Below, piece by piece: positions 1 through 12,286 of a stretch of 64,000 nt of DNA; position 1 is the stretch's first letter, and every line of letters starts with the position of its first letter. The notes under the pieces were generated by a model that was not told the DNA's origin, ran no database searches, and was given only the letters and a program-made list of their open reading frames with translations. The position numbers were made by a program, and so were the translations under genes. Origin of the DNA: Tubiluchus corallicola (lineage: Eukaryota > Priapulida > Priapulimorpha > Priapulimorphida > Tubiluchidae); the NCBI GenBank assembly GCA_030141605.1, contig JAQGDQ010000097.1, positions 423,001 through 487,000 of the forward strand, written 5' to 3'.

Positions 1-483
1 TGCAGTGAGAGAGAGGGGGGGGCTGAGACAGGCTTATCGAAGCTTGTGATCTGGCATGAGATTTAAATATGTACAAGATGTTAAAAAGTGATATCTTACT
101 GCCATCTTGCAAAAATAGCAGAACTAATAAATACTTTTGGCACTCTGTAAGTTGGAATCAGGCATTTTATCACAGGACCTACCATTACGTTGATGATTGT
201 AGGAGAACACAGAAATCCTCCAAGATGCAGAGGCCCCCTATAATAGCTATATAGAGATAATAGCTAGAGGCAGTAAAGTAGAATGAATCTCTTCCTGGCA
301 AGCCACCCATTCATCTACAGCACTGTTTGCTGCTTCAAGTCACCCATTCATCTACAGCACTGTTTGCTGCTTAACTGTCATACACATTATGACCACTCAG
401 TCGTCTCTACACCCTCCATGGTGGAGGCTTTACTTTTCAATATATACATATGACTATTAACAAATACTAAAGCACATTGTAAA
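1..483. other. Sequence downstream of NUP54
   Basis: This stretch lies beyond the NUP54 stop codon and probably includes its 3' UTR, since NUP54 runs on the minus strand. No coding exon is recognisable. A GA-rich run opens the window, and a short tandem duplication at 304-372 is listed separately. I did not find a clear minus-strand AATAAA polyadenylation signal here. Confidence 0.5.
304..372. repeat. Tandem duplication, 32-bp unit at 37-bp period
   Basis: The 32-bp stretch at 304-335 recurs identically at 341-372, with a 5-bp spacer (CAAGT). It lies just beyond the end of NUP54 and looks like a simple local duplication. Confidence 0.9.
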
Positions 484-3400
484 TTATCTTTTGTAGCTTT
501 GCAGAGCAGTGGCTTGCAAATCTTGCTGCATGATGGCCAAATCTTTTACGTCATCTTTGAGTATAGATATCAGGTGAGCTATTCCATCTTGTTCTTTCTT
601 TAAATGCTGAAAAAGATGTGTGTGGAATACTTCTATTGCAGTCTTTCTACACAAAACCCATAGACTAGGACCCCTGTGATACATCAGTACTAAAAAATGT
701 TGATGTGACTGAAGTACGTTACAATGACATTCGGAACTACCAATATGACTGCAGTATCAAAATCTAAGTATGCAAGTTTTTCACTGTAATATAACTTGAC
801 ATTAATGCGCAAGAATCTGAGTAAAATATGGAAAATGCAATTTTAGATTTCCCAAGCAAGAGTAAATAAAAGTGCAATTAACAGGCTTGCATGGCAGTTC
901 AATTTCAGTCATTATTATAAAAGCATAATCAAACACAGCCTAGCTGAAAAACGACACAAATTTGGTATTAAATCTCAAAGCTGTTTCCTACTATCATAAT
1001 CGTTCATTTTTCAAGTGATCGATAAACCCAAAATCAAAATGGAAATGTTTGCAACATAACCATTAATAGTTTTAGATTTTCATACTTGTCCTTAATCAAT
1101 AAGCACAATTTCTTAACCACCGTTTATTTTAAACAGCCTGGTTCAATGTTTGGGGTTACTTTACACCCCATATTGTGAATTTGAAAGTTTAACGTGACTG
1201 GTTCCTCAGTGTCACAATATCATAAAACCACACGAGAATTTAAGAAGAATGTGACCAAGTTTTTGAATGAGTTTTAGGACCTTCCAGTTGTTTCTATCTC
1301 AGAAAGTGTGACATCAAGCTAGTTATTGTGCAGAATGAAGTGTTTGCTCACTTACTATTATCCTAGACAATAAAGCACACAGTGTCTTGTCTGCTGCATT
1401 GTTTTGCAATTGGTAGTTATTTTCATCACAAAACCTGATGGACATTGCAACAAAAAAGTGCAATTTATAATGCATACCTGCAGTTATTGTAAACTGGGAT
1501 GCGACATTTCTTACTTTAACCCTAAATGCATGTGCCAAGAGTTTTTTACAATAATTTTTAAATGTTTGCCAATTTTTACCTGTTTAATTTCCTGTTGTAA
1601 TGTTTCGTCAATATTGTATCTGTCTTCCCAACGAGTGTCACCAGTTTGATTTTGCATCCTCATTTGTGACATCAATTCATTCAAACGCCCCTGTCAGTAC
1701 GGAAAATCTCGGTAAGGATGGGCTAATAAAAAAGCTACACTGATCTATGTAAATTAGAATAACATAGCTGAAGAAGGCACAAAAACTAGTGAACTAGTTA
1801 TGCGCAACTTTTCCTTAGGGAGTTAAATCTAAAATGAAATATAAAACCACAGTTTAACAGAAATGGATTTTAGCTAACAATCTACAGTTAATTATATTAG
1901 TACAATACCTTAAATTGTGTTGGTGCATTCAGTTCACTTTGAATGGCTTCCAGATGAACTCGTAACTGTTCCTCGTCAATCTGTATAGCATAACCTTGTT
2001 TCCTAGCCACCTCCTGTCTCTTCATAACCTGCACAAATTAAAGAAACATGCGTTAAAAGATAACACACAGAGGTTTACAAGCAGACTGATTTATTGTTAA
2101 AATATTAAACTGTAAACAGAATAGTAAGTGCCAAAGTGCTACATAAATACTCCGTTAAACAAACAAATGGACATCCAAAGTCAGGAATTACATTCATGAA
2201 TCAAATCGTGTGTGCAGCTGAGAGGTCAAAAACAGAAAGACAGACAACATTTACTTGGAATCACTCATTTAAAAGACAACATTAATGGCTGTTTAGTGAC
2301 TTACACTTACAACAATTATACTTATCAGAATATAACACATAAACGCTTAATAACATCTGGAGTATGTACATTGTTAGCCACTGATCTCCAAATCAAGACT
2401 ACAGCCACTAAAAGTATCTGCTATCTGCACTAAACCTTTCCGCCACAGAGGTAATCGGGACAGTTAGCATATCATCAATCTCATAAACTTACAGAATAAC
2501 AAAATGTTACATGGTTATTGCCAAAAGTGTTAGTAAGTAAGTAAACAATTTATTGTCACTATATTATAATACATATAACAAAATTTCGTGTTGTCTATGT
2601 ACTACAAAAAAAGAAAATTAACACAAACAAATTCAATCAGACATCACAAATTTTCTGAAATCTATTGTTCATAGTACAAACTGGTATAGGATAGAAAGAG
2701 TTTAAATAGCTTGTGGTTTTAGCATTAATTTAGCATTTGTTTAATCCATTCAAAAATAATAGAATTGAACAGCAAGGTATGGCACATTTGTATGAAACGA
2801 GTGTTGCAAAGAGAGTGCGAGTTATCATTAGTGATTAATGTCATCCAGGTAAAAAATCTTTCGAAATGCTTCCCTCTGGCCACAGATACCATTTACTTTG
2901 AATGGATTAAGTAAATGGTATCTGTTGTTAAAACACTGTCATTTACTGCCCCATAAAAACTCCCCATCACAGCAGTGGCAATGTTAAATGATTTAAGTTG
3001 TACAGATGGTGGGAGACCTTCACACAACAGAGCACATTAGCTTCCCATTTCAGACCATCAGTACAACATGATAGGGTTACTCACAGTTCATTAGTGTGCA
3101 CTGGAACTAACTCCAAAACCGGAATTAATATTTTTGAATAAAGAAATCAACTGAGCAATACACTTTGAGCATTTTTCACCAGTTTGTCAGAATAACATAC
3201 CTTTAACAACCTATGACTAAGTTCTAACAGCTTTCGTTTATATTCCAGTACTTTTGCCTGAGTTGTAGCTTGATTTCTTTGTAGTTCTAATATTGCTGAT
3301 GCAATCATCTGCAAAAACAATCTTCTTTTTAAATGTCTGAACTTTTTAAATGTCTTTTTAGATGTAGTAGCATTCTTCATGCTTGCCCAGCAGAAACAAA

Positions 3401-6400
3401 ATTTATCTGCTGCTTTTCCATGTAATACATGATAATGTTTCCTATACAGTACTTTTGTATCACAAAAATAATTCTGTAGTGTCGCTGTAGTAAAAGTTTT
3501 TTTGCTAGTTTCATGACAGGTTTAAGGCATTTAAGCCTGTTTAAAATACGTTTTTTTTAAAAAACAGCCCACCACCTTCCTTTTTTTACGGTGGAAAGCA
3601 ACAGTAGAACCCATCTGAGTAGAATTAGCTTAATTGCTAGCTATCAACATTTAGGTTTCGTGAAACCTAAAAATATTAATATCTACTTGTTATGCTAATT
3701 TCACTAAGGTGGGTGTTACTATTTGATTCTGTGAAGTTACAGCACTCAACTCTCCACACAATTTTGGGTAAACCTAAAAAGTTTTCATGGCTGTCTATTA
3801 TGCTCAAGGAAACTATTTTTTTTGCTTATTTGATGCATTAAATATCTAGTCCACTATTTTCAGTGTATCTAGCACAAATTTTCTGAAAACATATTCCAAA
3901 ATTGATGAAAATCTTAAACAAATGTCAGCTAAGTACTAAAGTAAACACAGATATAACATACATCGAGTCGTCCTTGATGCAGCTTTGTTTCTTGCTCTTG
4001 AAATTTCAATCGCCTATTTAATTCGCTAAAGCCAGTCATAGGAACTGGCATTAACAGATGAGGATTTGGATTATCTAGTTTAGCTTGTTGCCATATCAGT
4101 GGATCTATACCTGCAAAAATCATGAGCATCTAATGGGAAAATGACAAGAATAGCTATATAAGAACTTGCCACATTACAACTAATTTAGTAAAAGTAAAAA
4201 AAAATAACAAGTAAAACAAAAATTCATAAAAAAGAATAATCTACTTAGCAAAGGTAATTTCCTTAATAAAATCAAAGTAAGAAAAAACTTGCAAGGGTTG
4301 ATCTATGTACAAAATTCTTAACTATTTTACGAAAGTTCAAAATTTACTGTACCTCTCTGAGCACTTATTTATAGAGAATAACTTTACTAAGTTAATGCAT
4401 ACACTAAAATACCAAACAGTTATTTTATAATCTGAATATCAAGTTTACCTACCAGCTGGTGGCGTTTTTAAATACTCTTCTAGTTGCTCTTTAGATGGTG
4501 CAACTTTTGGAATGACATTATCAATTCCTAAAGCAGCTAACTGTGATCTGTTAGCATGCAGGAAGTTGAACAGGTCCACAGCTGGTACTCGCTTAGATGC
4601 TCCATTTGGGGAACGCTCTAGGACATAGATCACTACTTCACACCTAGAGTACAACTTACAAGTAAGTCATCATACAAACATTCCTGGCCATCCATACATC
4701 ATTAGACAGCAAACTTAACTTTTTTTGACAAAAAAATCAGCATACTGTTTTAGAGAAAAGGCCAAGCCTTTCGGAATGTTATCTTTATTTGAATGATCAT
4801 AAAAATGTTAAGAGAATTTAGTAATAAATGTGTGATGAGCGTCTCGTGTGCAACCATTTCACGTTTGGACACTCCAATTTTGAATGTCCCTTTTTCCCCC
4901 AATGACGTCATTCGTTGAGCGAAGAAAAGCAACACAGTGGCAATTATATAATAAGTGACATACATAATAAGTTTTTACAAAAAATTAGATGGCTAATTTT
5001 GTGGTATTTTTGCACAAAGATTAGATAAGTTGCAGAAGTGAGAATTAGTTTAAGCAGCATGAGCTCATGGAAAGCCACGAAGTCCATCAGTTAAATCATA
5101 ATTTTCATGCAAACGGTGCTTAAAAATTTCTGTATAGCGGCAACATAAACTAACTTCGTGGTTTACGGACAGTTTTTCTTGCAAATTGCTATATTTTTCT
5201 AAGTTTAAGTAATAACAATAAAATAGACCCAAGATGCTAGCTGACTTGTCCTTTTTTTTAAATACTTTAAAATAGCCTTAGCTATTTAGCAAGTTTTGTT
5301 GAATCAAACTAGAAACAAGAATAATTGGCAGACATTGAAACAATACTAAACAGCCTTAACTGTAAAACATTAATATCAATGACTGCATATTGTTATTAAG
5401 TCGCCTATAGCAAACAATCTCTCAATATGAAAAGGACATTGCTTAATGGTATGTTTTCAGGCAACGTTATGCAACTCGATGTCAGTAATAATTAGCGAGA
5501 ATCTCACTGAGGATTATCAATCACTCACTTGTTATCAGCTAGAGGTTTCACACCATCTACGCACACAGACAGAGTTGGTTTGCTCCCAAATATCTTGTAA
5601 AGGCTGTCTACTAAAACCTGTTGTTGTTGTGTAACTTCGGCATCCTTCTTATTTACAAAAATAGAACACAAGCCGTCTTCGTTTTTTGCAGTCGGTACTC
5701 TACTGTAGCTTACGGCCTGTGAAATAACAAAAAAACTAAATATATTACGATACAAACGACGGTCACGATATACATTATATTATAAACTTTACCTAACTTG
5801 AAATTATCCAGTAATGTATGCAGTAAAACTTTTTTGCATATTTGATAAAGTTAATAGTGCAATAAAATGATAACGAAATGTGATGGATGCACTAGGAAAT
5901 ATCTTTACTTTATCATACAGATGATTAACTCGACTGAGATCAATTACTTTTAATCCAGTGTCAATTAATTCCTAACAATACTTAAACAACATATCTGCTA
6001 ATTCATTGACCGTGCACCATCTAACATCGCACAGATTTCATTGTTTATGAAATCGTGTATGGTTATCCTTAAATCTTGATTTTTGAGGTAAGTATAACTT
6101 TCAGGCAGCAGCATACATTATTTATAGTAAATCTGTGGCAAATATTTGGAATAACATGACAACTTCAGTTTTATCTAATATAAGCAGTAATACAGTAAAA
6201 AGTGAAATGAATAAAAATTTATTTCAGTAATACCAAAATATACTAAACATTAAACACAAGTTAAATTTAACTTTAAGAAAAATTTACCTTAAATCTACAG
6301 AACACATTATCTGGAGTGAAAGTAACAGGAGCAGCATTTGGAGCATACCATCCCTTTCCAGTGCCCCAGAATGCTTGCAGTTGGTGCCATTTGGCAAGCA

Positions 6401-8240
6401 GAGCATCACGTTCATCACCGTAGATTAAAGGCAATGATAATGCAGTAGCTAATGCTGTTAGTTGGTCAGGCAATTGCTGTTGAACTCCTGTACAAAAAGA
6501 TGCAAACAACACTAAAATATCCAAAGAGGTGGGTGGTGTTCCAGGAGGTGGTGGCAACTACTTCAAAGATGTAACTCCTCTTAAAAGTACAACAGGCACC
6601 GAAGATGTCACCATTTAAAAATACAAAAGAGAAATGTTCAAAGATGATGTCTTGTATCACCTATTGGTGGAAAAAAATGAAACCATGTGTCAAAAAGTGG
6701 GGCTAGGTATGGCCTGAACCACTTGGATTTACATAAGCTCAAATGTCATAAAATAGTTAAGTTTGATAAACCTTAAAGATGCCAAAATGTGTGCAGCCAC
6801 ATGTAAGTATACTATGACAGCTTCAACCATGGTATAAGTTAACTTGGCACAAATGTTTCATGTTCAAACCGGAGTACTTGTTAAAATTAAAAATAAATGA
6901 CAGCCCAGAAAATTCACCTAAAGATTGGTGTTCTAAATGCGAACTAGGATTTTTAACAATGATGGGTTGATAACAATTTTCGAATTAATAAAAATGCATT
7001 TTACATCAGTTTTTAATTCAATATAAGTGGCATGAACAGATTTTTAGCATTAATAGAATCACAAACTGTAGTACCGCAGCCCATCACAACAAACACATTT
7101 GTAGCCCCATTATCTTACCTCAGCTTATCTAAAGTTGAAGTTTAGTAAAATGGAAATTAGTTTCTAGTGTAGTCTTAAGCAAACATTAAAAACAGTTACT
7201 ATAACTTGCAAGAATAATAAACAAACTCTTTTCAAAAGGCTCAATAAAGCTTACAACCATAAAAGGTAGAGCAAGTCCTAGAAAAGCTCAATCATATGTT
7301 AAAGCTTACAACTATTTTATGTGAATAGCTTAAAACCTTAACTTTTTACCTGTTTGTCCAAATGCACTTGTAGCTCCAAAACCAAGTGCTGTACTACCAC
7401 CAAAGGCGGAACCACCACCAGTTCCTAATGAAGAACTGGTGCCAAAGCCACCCGTTCCTGCTCCGAAACCACCAGTCCCGGATCCAAAAACAGTAGATCC
7501 AGTTCCAAAACCACTTGTATTAAAGCCAAGAGAACCGGTTCCTGTTCCAAAGCCTCCCGTTCCTGATCCAAATGACCCAGTACCAAAACCACTGGTCCCC
7601 GACCCGAATGCTCCGGTTGCTGTCCCAAACCCACTTGTGCCAGTTCCAAACCCAGCAGAACCGGTTCCAAAGCCACCTGTTCCTGTTCCAAATGTTAGGC
7701 CACCTGTTGTTGTAGCACTTTTTCCTGTACCAAATGCAGTTGGTCCACCAAATGATGGGGTAAACGTATTGGTTCCAAATGCAGAGGTGGTTGTAGTTTT
7801 TGCGCCAAAGCCTGAAAATCCTAAATTAATCAAAATCAAAGCATTCTCAATCAATGGCATCACAAATTATTTTCATTAACCTAATAAAAACTTCTTTAAA
7901 GAACAAAAAGAACTATAACATCACATGTAAAACTTAGAAAAATAAACTTTGAAAAACAGAAAAATCGTAATAATCCATAGACACAAAAAAAACTAGAAAA
8001 AGTAATGTTATTAGAGAAAGAACAAAATTAACGTTAGGCAAACTAAACATTGCAAACATGAAAGTTCACAGTCATCAGACTACTTGACAATATAAGCCTG
8101 CACTATATAATTACGTAAAAGATCATATGATGAGTGAATTTGAACTCACCAAATGAAGGTGCTGTGCTGGTCATTGTTGATGTTGTTGTTGATGCACCAA
8201 AGGTAGTAGATGTTCCAAACCCCGTGCCAAACATATTCAT
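484..8240 (-). CDS. NUP54: Nucleoporin p54 (NUP54), 10 exons, 583 residues
   Basis: This is a component of the central channel (NUP62-NUP58-NUP54) of the nuclear pore. Minus-strand exons are 8240-8150, 7820-7350, 6487-6288, 5716-5529, 4643-4453, 4110-3962, 3308-3201, 2028-1909, 1690-1580 and 606-484. All junctions are GT-AG and their phases agree. Residues 1-187 are low-complexity FG repeats with about 23 FG dipeptides, mostly GFGTG and AFG types. Residues 188-254 hold the conserved core with WHQLQAFWGTGKGWY. Residues 381-430 include GIDPLIW and PVPMTGF, and 431-583 form the coiled-coil region with KRKLLELSHR, EEQLRVHLEAIQSELNAPTQFK-type and GRLNELMSQMRMQN signatures. The start is the first ATG (MNMFGTGFG). 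The human protein is about 507 residues; the excess here lies in the FG exon. Its upstream neighbour is a retroelement on the opposite strand. Only the smaller details of exon ends are uncertain. Confidence 0.96.
2882..2925. repeat. Perfect 17-bp inverted repeat (hairpin) in NUP54 intron 7
   Basis: Arms at 2882-2898 and 2909-2925 are exact reverse complements (5' arm begins ACAGATACCATT) around a 10-nt loop. It sits in the intron between NUP54 exons 8 and 7. A small foldback element or a structured RNA are both possible; nothing else marks it as a gene. Confidence 0.85.
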
Positions 8241-8922
8241 TTATAAAAACTCAGTAGTGAAGTTTTCAATGTCTTAACTTAGCAAAAGCAAATAAACACT
8301 GAAAATAAGAAAATAAAAAATTATTAACGATCTCCGGTGCAATTGTACTTGAATAAACAACTAACTTAAAAATGGTACGTGTTGATAGTCTAAGAATGGG
8401 GGTTGTAGAAGTAATGTGTGGGTAGTAATAATCTTGTTATGCGGGTTTGGTTTATTACACGTAGTCAGCAATAAAAGCTCATTAATCTGTAGAATAAAAT
8501 AAGCAAATAAAATTCCAGTGAGTCAAGCTCAAGTGAATTGTACTGACAAAAAAAACTCAAAGCCAATTTAAAATTAAGTTAAATAAACATTAATTGATAT
8601 TCCAATAATTTACATTTTTTAAACAATCTATCTTTTAATTTAAAGTTTCTGCTTCTAAACTTTATATAGCAACAAGTGGCTGGCCTTGTTGTAATGCAGT
8701 CCAAAAATTCTAATAGATTGGTTAAGCATGAACAGCGTTGTATAAATTATTGTTACTTTAAATATTTTGCCGTTTTTCCCACAACACTGACAACTTCCCA
8801 AATAGATACGATACCCATACCTTACTCATCTGTCACATTAGCTATATCAGACTATAGTTACTTGTATAAGTCTTACTCTGCCAAGGTGTATATATATTAT
8901 ATACACACATATATATATATAC
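8241..8922. other. NUP54 upstream region and flank of the retroelement
   Basis: This must contain the NUP54 promoter and 5' UTR on the minus strand. It is AT-rich, with no TATA box or CpG cluster that I can single out. No retroelement gag or reverse transcriptase sequence is visible here, so the BEL/Pao element to the right is truncated. A TA-rich microsatellite closes the region at 8889-8921. Confidence 0.5.
8889..8921. repeat. (TA)n microsatellite at the truncation point of the BEL/Pao element
   Basis: An interrupted TATATA / CACACATATATA tract sits directly before the first recognisable retroelement codon. Confidence 0.9.
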
Positions 8923-11583
8923 ATGTTTTCCAACATTAAAGGGCTAGACCAGCAATTTTATTCAGATGATCGAGCAGAAGTCAAACCAACGCAGAAGGTT
9001 TTAGGTATAATTTGGCACTTCCAAACTGACGAGGTCAGTTACTCTTGTCCAGCTCCAAGTGATTTACATGCAGTCAACACAAAAAGAGAAGCACTGAAAA
9101 ATGTATCAGCCGTTTTTGAACCTCTTGGATGGATTAGTCCTTTATTAGTCGAAGCAAAGAGATTCATAGCCACATTATGGAAAGAACATGTTGATTGGAA
9201 CACTGTGTTCACCCAAGAGCAGCAAGTTCAGTGGGAAAATGTTGCAAACACCTTATCATCAATTTACAGTCTGAGGATTCCCAGATACACTGAAACAGGT
9301 GATTTTAGCAAAGTAGATATTGTGTCATTCAGTGACAGCTCTTCATGGTGTTATGGTGCAGTATCTTACTTGAGATTTGTTCAGCCTGATGGATCAGGCA
9401 TTGTAAAGCTGATTTATGCGAAGACTAGGCTTGCACCCCCACGCCAAATTTCAGTTCCGAGACTGGAATTACTTGGAATACTACTAGCAGTTCGATGCAC
9501 CAAGTTTTTATTGACACATCTTCAATTGAATATCAACGAAGTGCACATCTTTAGTGATAGTAAATGCGCTTTATTTTGGGTGCTAAATGGGCGCTCCTTG
9601 AAAATGTTTGTGAGGAACAGAGTGGAAGAGATCAGGTCTCTTCAGAACGCTACATTTCACTTTGTGTCAACAGAAGAAAACCCAGCAGACTTGGCTTCTC
9701 GTGGTGTAAAGGACTCTGAGACCTTAATGAATAGCATATGGTTCAACCATCCAGCATGGTTGAAAGAACCTCAAGAATGCTGGCCACAATCGGATATACC
9801 AGTTACTTCTGCCGAGGATCAGCAACAAATAGATTCTGAAATGGGAGAATGCGAAGTGCCAGTTTTCTTGACAATTAGTGAGCAACCCAATGAGTCAATA
9901 GTTCATTTAACGAGGTACTCGAGTTTTGAGAAGGCAGTACGAGTAACGGCCTATGTCATGAGAGCTTTAGGTAGATGGAAACACACTGAGAATGATATGC
10001 AAACAGGCCTTATGGCATCTGAGCTAGTAAAGGCAGAAATAATTCTGATTAAGCAAGTCCAACGACAACACTTCAGCAAAGAGATCAGAGACTTACAGTC
10101 TAATAAAAACAACTGCTTAGTACAGCAACTAGGTCTGCATTTGGATTCTGAAAACCTGTTGAGATGTAATGGCAGGATTCAACATTCGGATTTTACATAT
10201 GCTAGCACAAATCCAGCTCTCTTGCCACGAAAAGATCACGCCACTCGACTAATTATTCAGAGAGTACATGAGCAACAGCTCCATAGTGGAGTATCACAGA
10301 CATTAGCACAGCTGAGATGTGCAAACTGGGTAGTCAAAGGTCGCGCCGCAGTACATGAAGTAATTCAAGGATGTTTAATCTGTAGACGTGCAAGTGGTCC
10401 ACCATACAAAGCACCACCCATGCCGGGACTACCACCAGCAAGAGTTAACAGAAACTTGGTATTTAGTCAAATTGGATTAGATATGCTAGGTCCATTTTGG
10501 ATTAAAAACCTCACTTCATTGTCAGAAAAACATGAAGTCAAAAAGGTTTGGGCTTGCGTGTTTACGTGTATGAGCACTAGAGCCGTACACTTAGAGCTTA
10601 CAGAAGACCTTAGTACTGAGGAGTTTTTGTCATGTTTCCGCAGATTTGCAGCAAGAAGAGGTTATCCTTCGAAGGTCTTGAGTGACAAGGCAGCACAGTT
10701 CAAACTAACAAAAACTGTCCTGGATAGAGCATGGTCTCAAACTCTCCGCAGCCCTGATGTTTTAGATTATGCAGCTCAGCATCGTATCAGTTGGGAGAAC
10801 ATTGTAGAGCTAGCTCCCTGGTTTGGAGGTTTCTATGAAAGGATGATTGCTATGATAAAGTCAGCTCTTAAAAAATCAACAGGTCTTCTGACTCGAACTC
10901 AGTTGGTAACGCTGCTGTGTGAAATCGAAGGCGTGATCAATTCTCGACCTCTCTGTTACGTAGATCAGGATATCAATTCAATACGCGTCATAATGCCAGC
11001 TGATTTTATATCATTGAAAGGTGACCTTGGCACTTTATATTTAAAAGATGATGATGAGTACAAGCCGAATCAGCCAGACTCTGCAGACAAGGTTTTGCAA
11101 TGCTGGAAAAGAAGACAGATCATCCTGAATACGTTTTGGGACATCTGGAGGAACGAGTATGTGTTGTCAATGAGGGAGTGCTATAACAAACCAATCAAGC
11201 AATCAAGGTCAGCTCTAAAGTCAATGCCTAAAATAGGTGATGTAGTTCTGGTTCAGGATGATCTTCCAAGGAGTCAATGGAGAGTTGGGAGGATACTTTC
11301 TCTAAAGCATAGCCATGATGAGATGTGCAGATCAGTTTCTGTGAGGCTACCTTCAGGCAATATCATCAATTGTTCTATTACCCAGCTTTACCCCCTTGAA
11401 CTGCCTGTAACACAGACCAGTATTACAGATGCCAAGCAGTACAAAACAGATAACACTACACGGCACAAACAAATTAACACACCACAAATAGTTATAGAGC
11501 CCACTAATAAGCGATCAAAAAGAAAGGCAGCTGCGAAAGCTGGTGACAAAATTCGAGGGTGGGTCGAGGACCTAAATTTGTAG
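8923..11583 (+). CDS. pol: BEL/Pao pol fragment: RT tail, RNase H, integrase
   Basis: This is an uninterrupted frame of 886 codons, counting from the first ATG. Residues 1 to about 95 match the end of a Pao-type reverse transcriptase plus the conserved segment with EPLGWISPLLVEAKR. Residues 130-260 are RNase H; the expected acidic residues are at D138, E182 (PRLELLG), D212 (FSDSK) and D256 (NPADLASRG). A zinc-binding HHCC motif (VHEQQLHSG ... CLICRRA) starts near residue 449. The integrase core has D520 (GLDMLGPFW), D588 (SDKAAQF) and E639 (FYERM). The tail (about 740-886) resembles the DUF5641 module, with GDVVLVQDD and WRVGRI. The frame is intact and the catalytic residues are kept, suggesting a fairly recent insertion. 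The missing 5' part makes the copy non-autonomous. The true N-terminus lies outside the preserved copy. Confidence 0.95.
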   Translation: MFSNIKGLDQQFYSDDRAEVKPTQKVLGIIWHFQTDEVSYSCPAPSDLHAVNTKREALKNVSAVFEPLGWISPLLVEAKRFIATLWKEHVDWNTVFTQEQQVQWENVANTLSSIYSLRIPRYTETGDFSKVDIVSFSDSSSWCYGAVSYLRFVQPDGSGIVKLIYAKTRLAPPRQISVPRLELLGILLAVRCTKFLLTHLQLNINEVHIFSDSKCALFWVLNGRSLKMFVRNRVEEIRSLQNATFHFVSTEENPADLASRGVKDSETLMNSIWFNHPAWLKEPQECWPQSDIPVTSAEDQQQIDSEMGECEVPVFLTISEQPNESIVHLTRYSSFEKAVRVTAYVMRALGRWKHTENDMQTGLMASELVKAEIILIKQVQRQHFSKEIRDLQSNKNNCLVQQLGLHLDSENLLRCNGRIQHSDFTYASTNPALLPRKDHATRLIIQRVHEQQLHSGVSQTLAQLRCANWVVKGRAAVHEVIQGCLICRRASGPPYKAPPMPGLPPARVNRNLVFSQIGLDMLGPFWIKNLTSLSEKHEVKKVWACVFTCMSTRAVHLELTEDLSTEEFLSCFRRFAARRGYPSKVLSDKAAQFKLTKTVLDRAWSQTLRSPDVLDYAAQHRISWENIVELAPWFGGFYERMIAMIKSALKKSTGLLTRTQLVTLLCEIEGVINSRPLCYVDQDINSIRVIMPADFISLKGDLGTLYLKDDDEYKPNQPDSADKVLQCWKRRQIILNTFWDIWRNEYVLSMRECYNKPIKQSRSALKSMPKIGDVVLVQDDLPRSQWRVGRILSLKHSHDEMCRSVSVRLPSGNIINCSITQLYPLELPVTQTSITDAKQYKTDNTTRHKQINTPQIVIEPTNKRSKRKAAAKAGDKIRGWVEDLNL

Positions 11584-11616
11584 GTAGGCTGTTCATGACA
11601 TCTTCCCTTGGGGGAG

Positions 11617-11836
11617 TGTGCTGACGCAATCAGAATGATCACGTGACCAGTGATTGTTTGGCGCACACGAGTCTGCATAAGGCGAGTGTAGAAAAAAGAG
11701 CGGACATGTTGTTTAGATTACTAGTGTTATAAAAAGTTTCGTTAGTGTCTTTATTTGTGAAATTGTCATAGAAGTTTTTGTTTCACACCACAAGTTGTGT
11801 AATACAGAAGATATCAATATACAAATTTTTGTGGCA
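11617..11836 (+). repeat. Putative 3' LTR of the BEL/Pao element
   Basis: It begins TGTGCTGACGCAATC right after a G-rich polypurine tract and may end at GTGGCA near 11836. A TATA-like TATAAAAAG lies at about 11729. The left edge is well placed by the polypurine tract. The right edge is a guess based on a terminal CA, because no second LTR is present for comparison. Confidence 0.6.
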
Positions 11837-12279
11837 AGTTTGACTGCTTTACGATTTTCGATATACAAGTAAATTATAGATAATTAGCTCTGAAACTTGG
11901 GCGAAATGACAGGGCATCGCCACAGTCACTTACTGACTTTAATATCATATGTGAATTAAGTTAGATAAGAAATAAATACAGGGTACATTATTATATAAAC
12001 AAGGATAGTAAATGATGTAGTAAGATTTGAGAAAAATAGTTTTAATTACACAAGGCACAAAAAAGCATCTTGCAAAAAATGCAACATAAAAATGTAATCG
12101 AGTGCATCATGAAAGAGAAACAGTAGCCTCAAAACAATGTAATGTGGACGCGATTGACGTACGTTGGACATCTATTCACTAATTTAACTGATGAACACTG
12201 ACAAAATAAGAATCGCATAGCAAAAACGAATCAAATTGCTTTGCAAGTAATATATGGAGCCCAATGCATTTGATTCATA
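11837..12279. other. Intergenic, nothing recognised
   Basis: AT-rich sequence between the LTR and the next inverted-repeat element. I see no coding potential, RNA gene or repeat structure. Confidence 0.5.
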
Positions 12280-12286
12280 ATGTATT

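Larger units (their letters stand above)
8923..11836 (+). mobile_element. BEL/Pao-type LTR retrotransposon, 5'-truncated
   Basis: The element keeps the 3' part of pol (8923-11583), a purine-rich tract (a run of G at about 11610-11616) and one LTR (about 11617-11836). The 5' LTR, gag, protease and most of the reverse transcriptase are absent: the sequence breaks at a TA microsatellite at 8889-8921. With no 5' end, no target-site duplication can be tested. Placement in BEL/Pao rests on the arrangement RT tail, RNase H, H2C2-DDE integrase and C-terminal DUF5641-like domain. Confidence 0.93.

Noticed and set aside
4903-4910. TGACGTCA sites at 4903 and 40233
   Set aside because: Same palindrome as in the Ig-gene promoter, but these are in introns without CG-rich context; chance occurrence is plausible.
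7439-7879. 146-codon plus-strand frame rich in PVP/PKP
   Set aside because: It is the antisense shadow of the GFGTG repeats of NUP54 exon 2; the regular repeat keeps other frames open. No splice or start context supports it.
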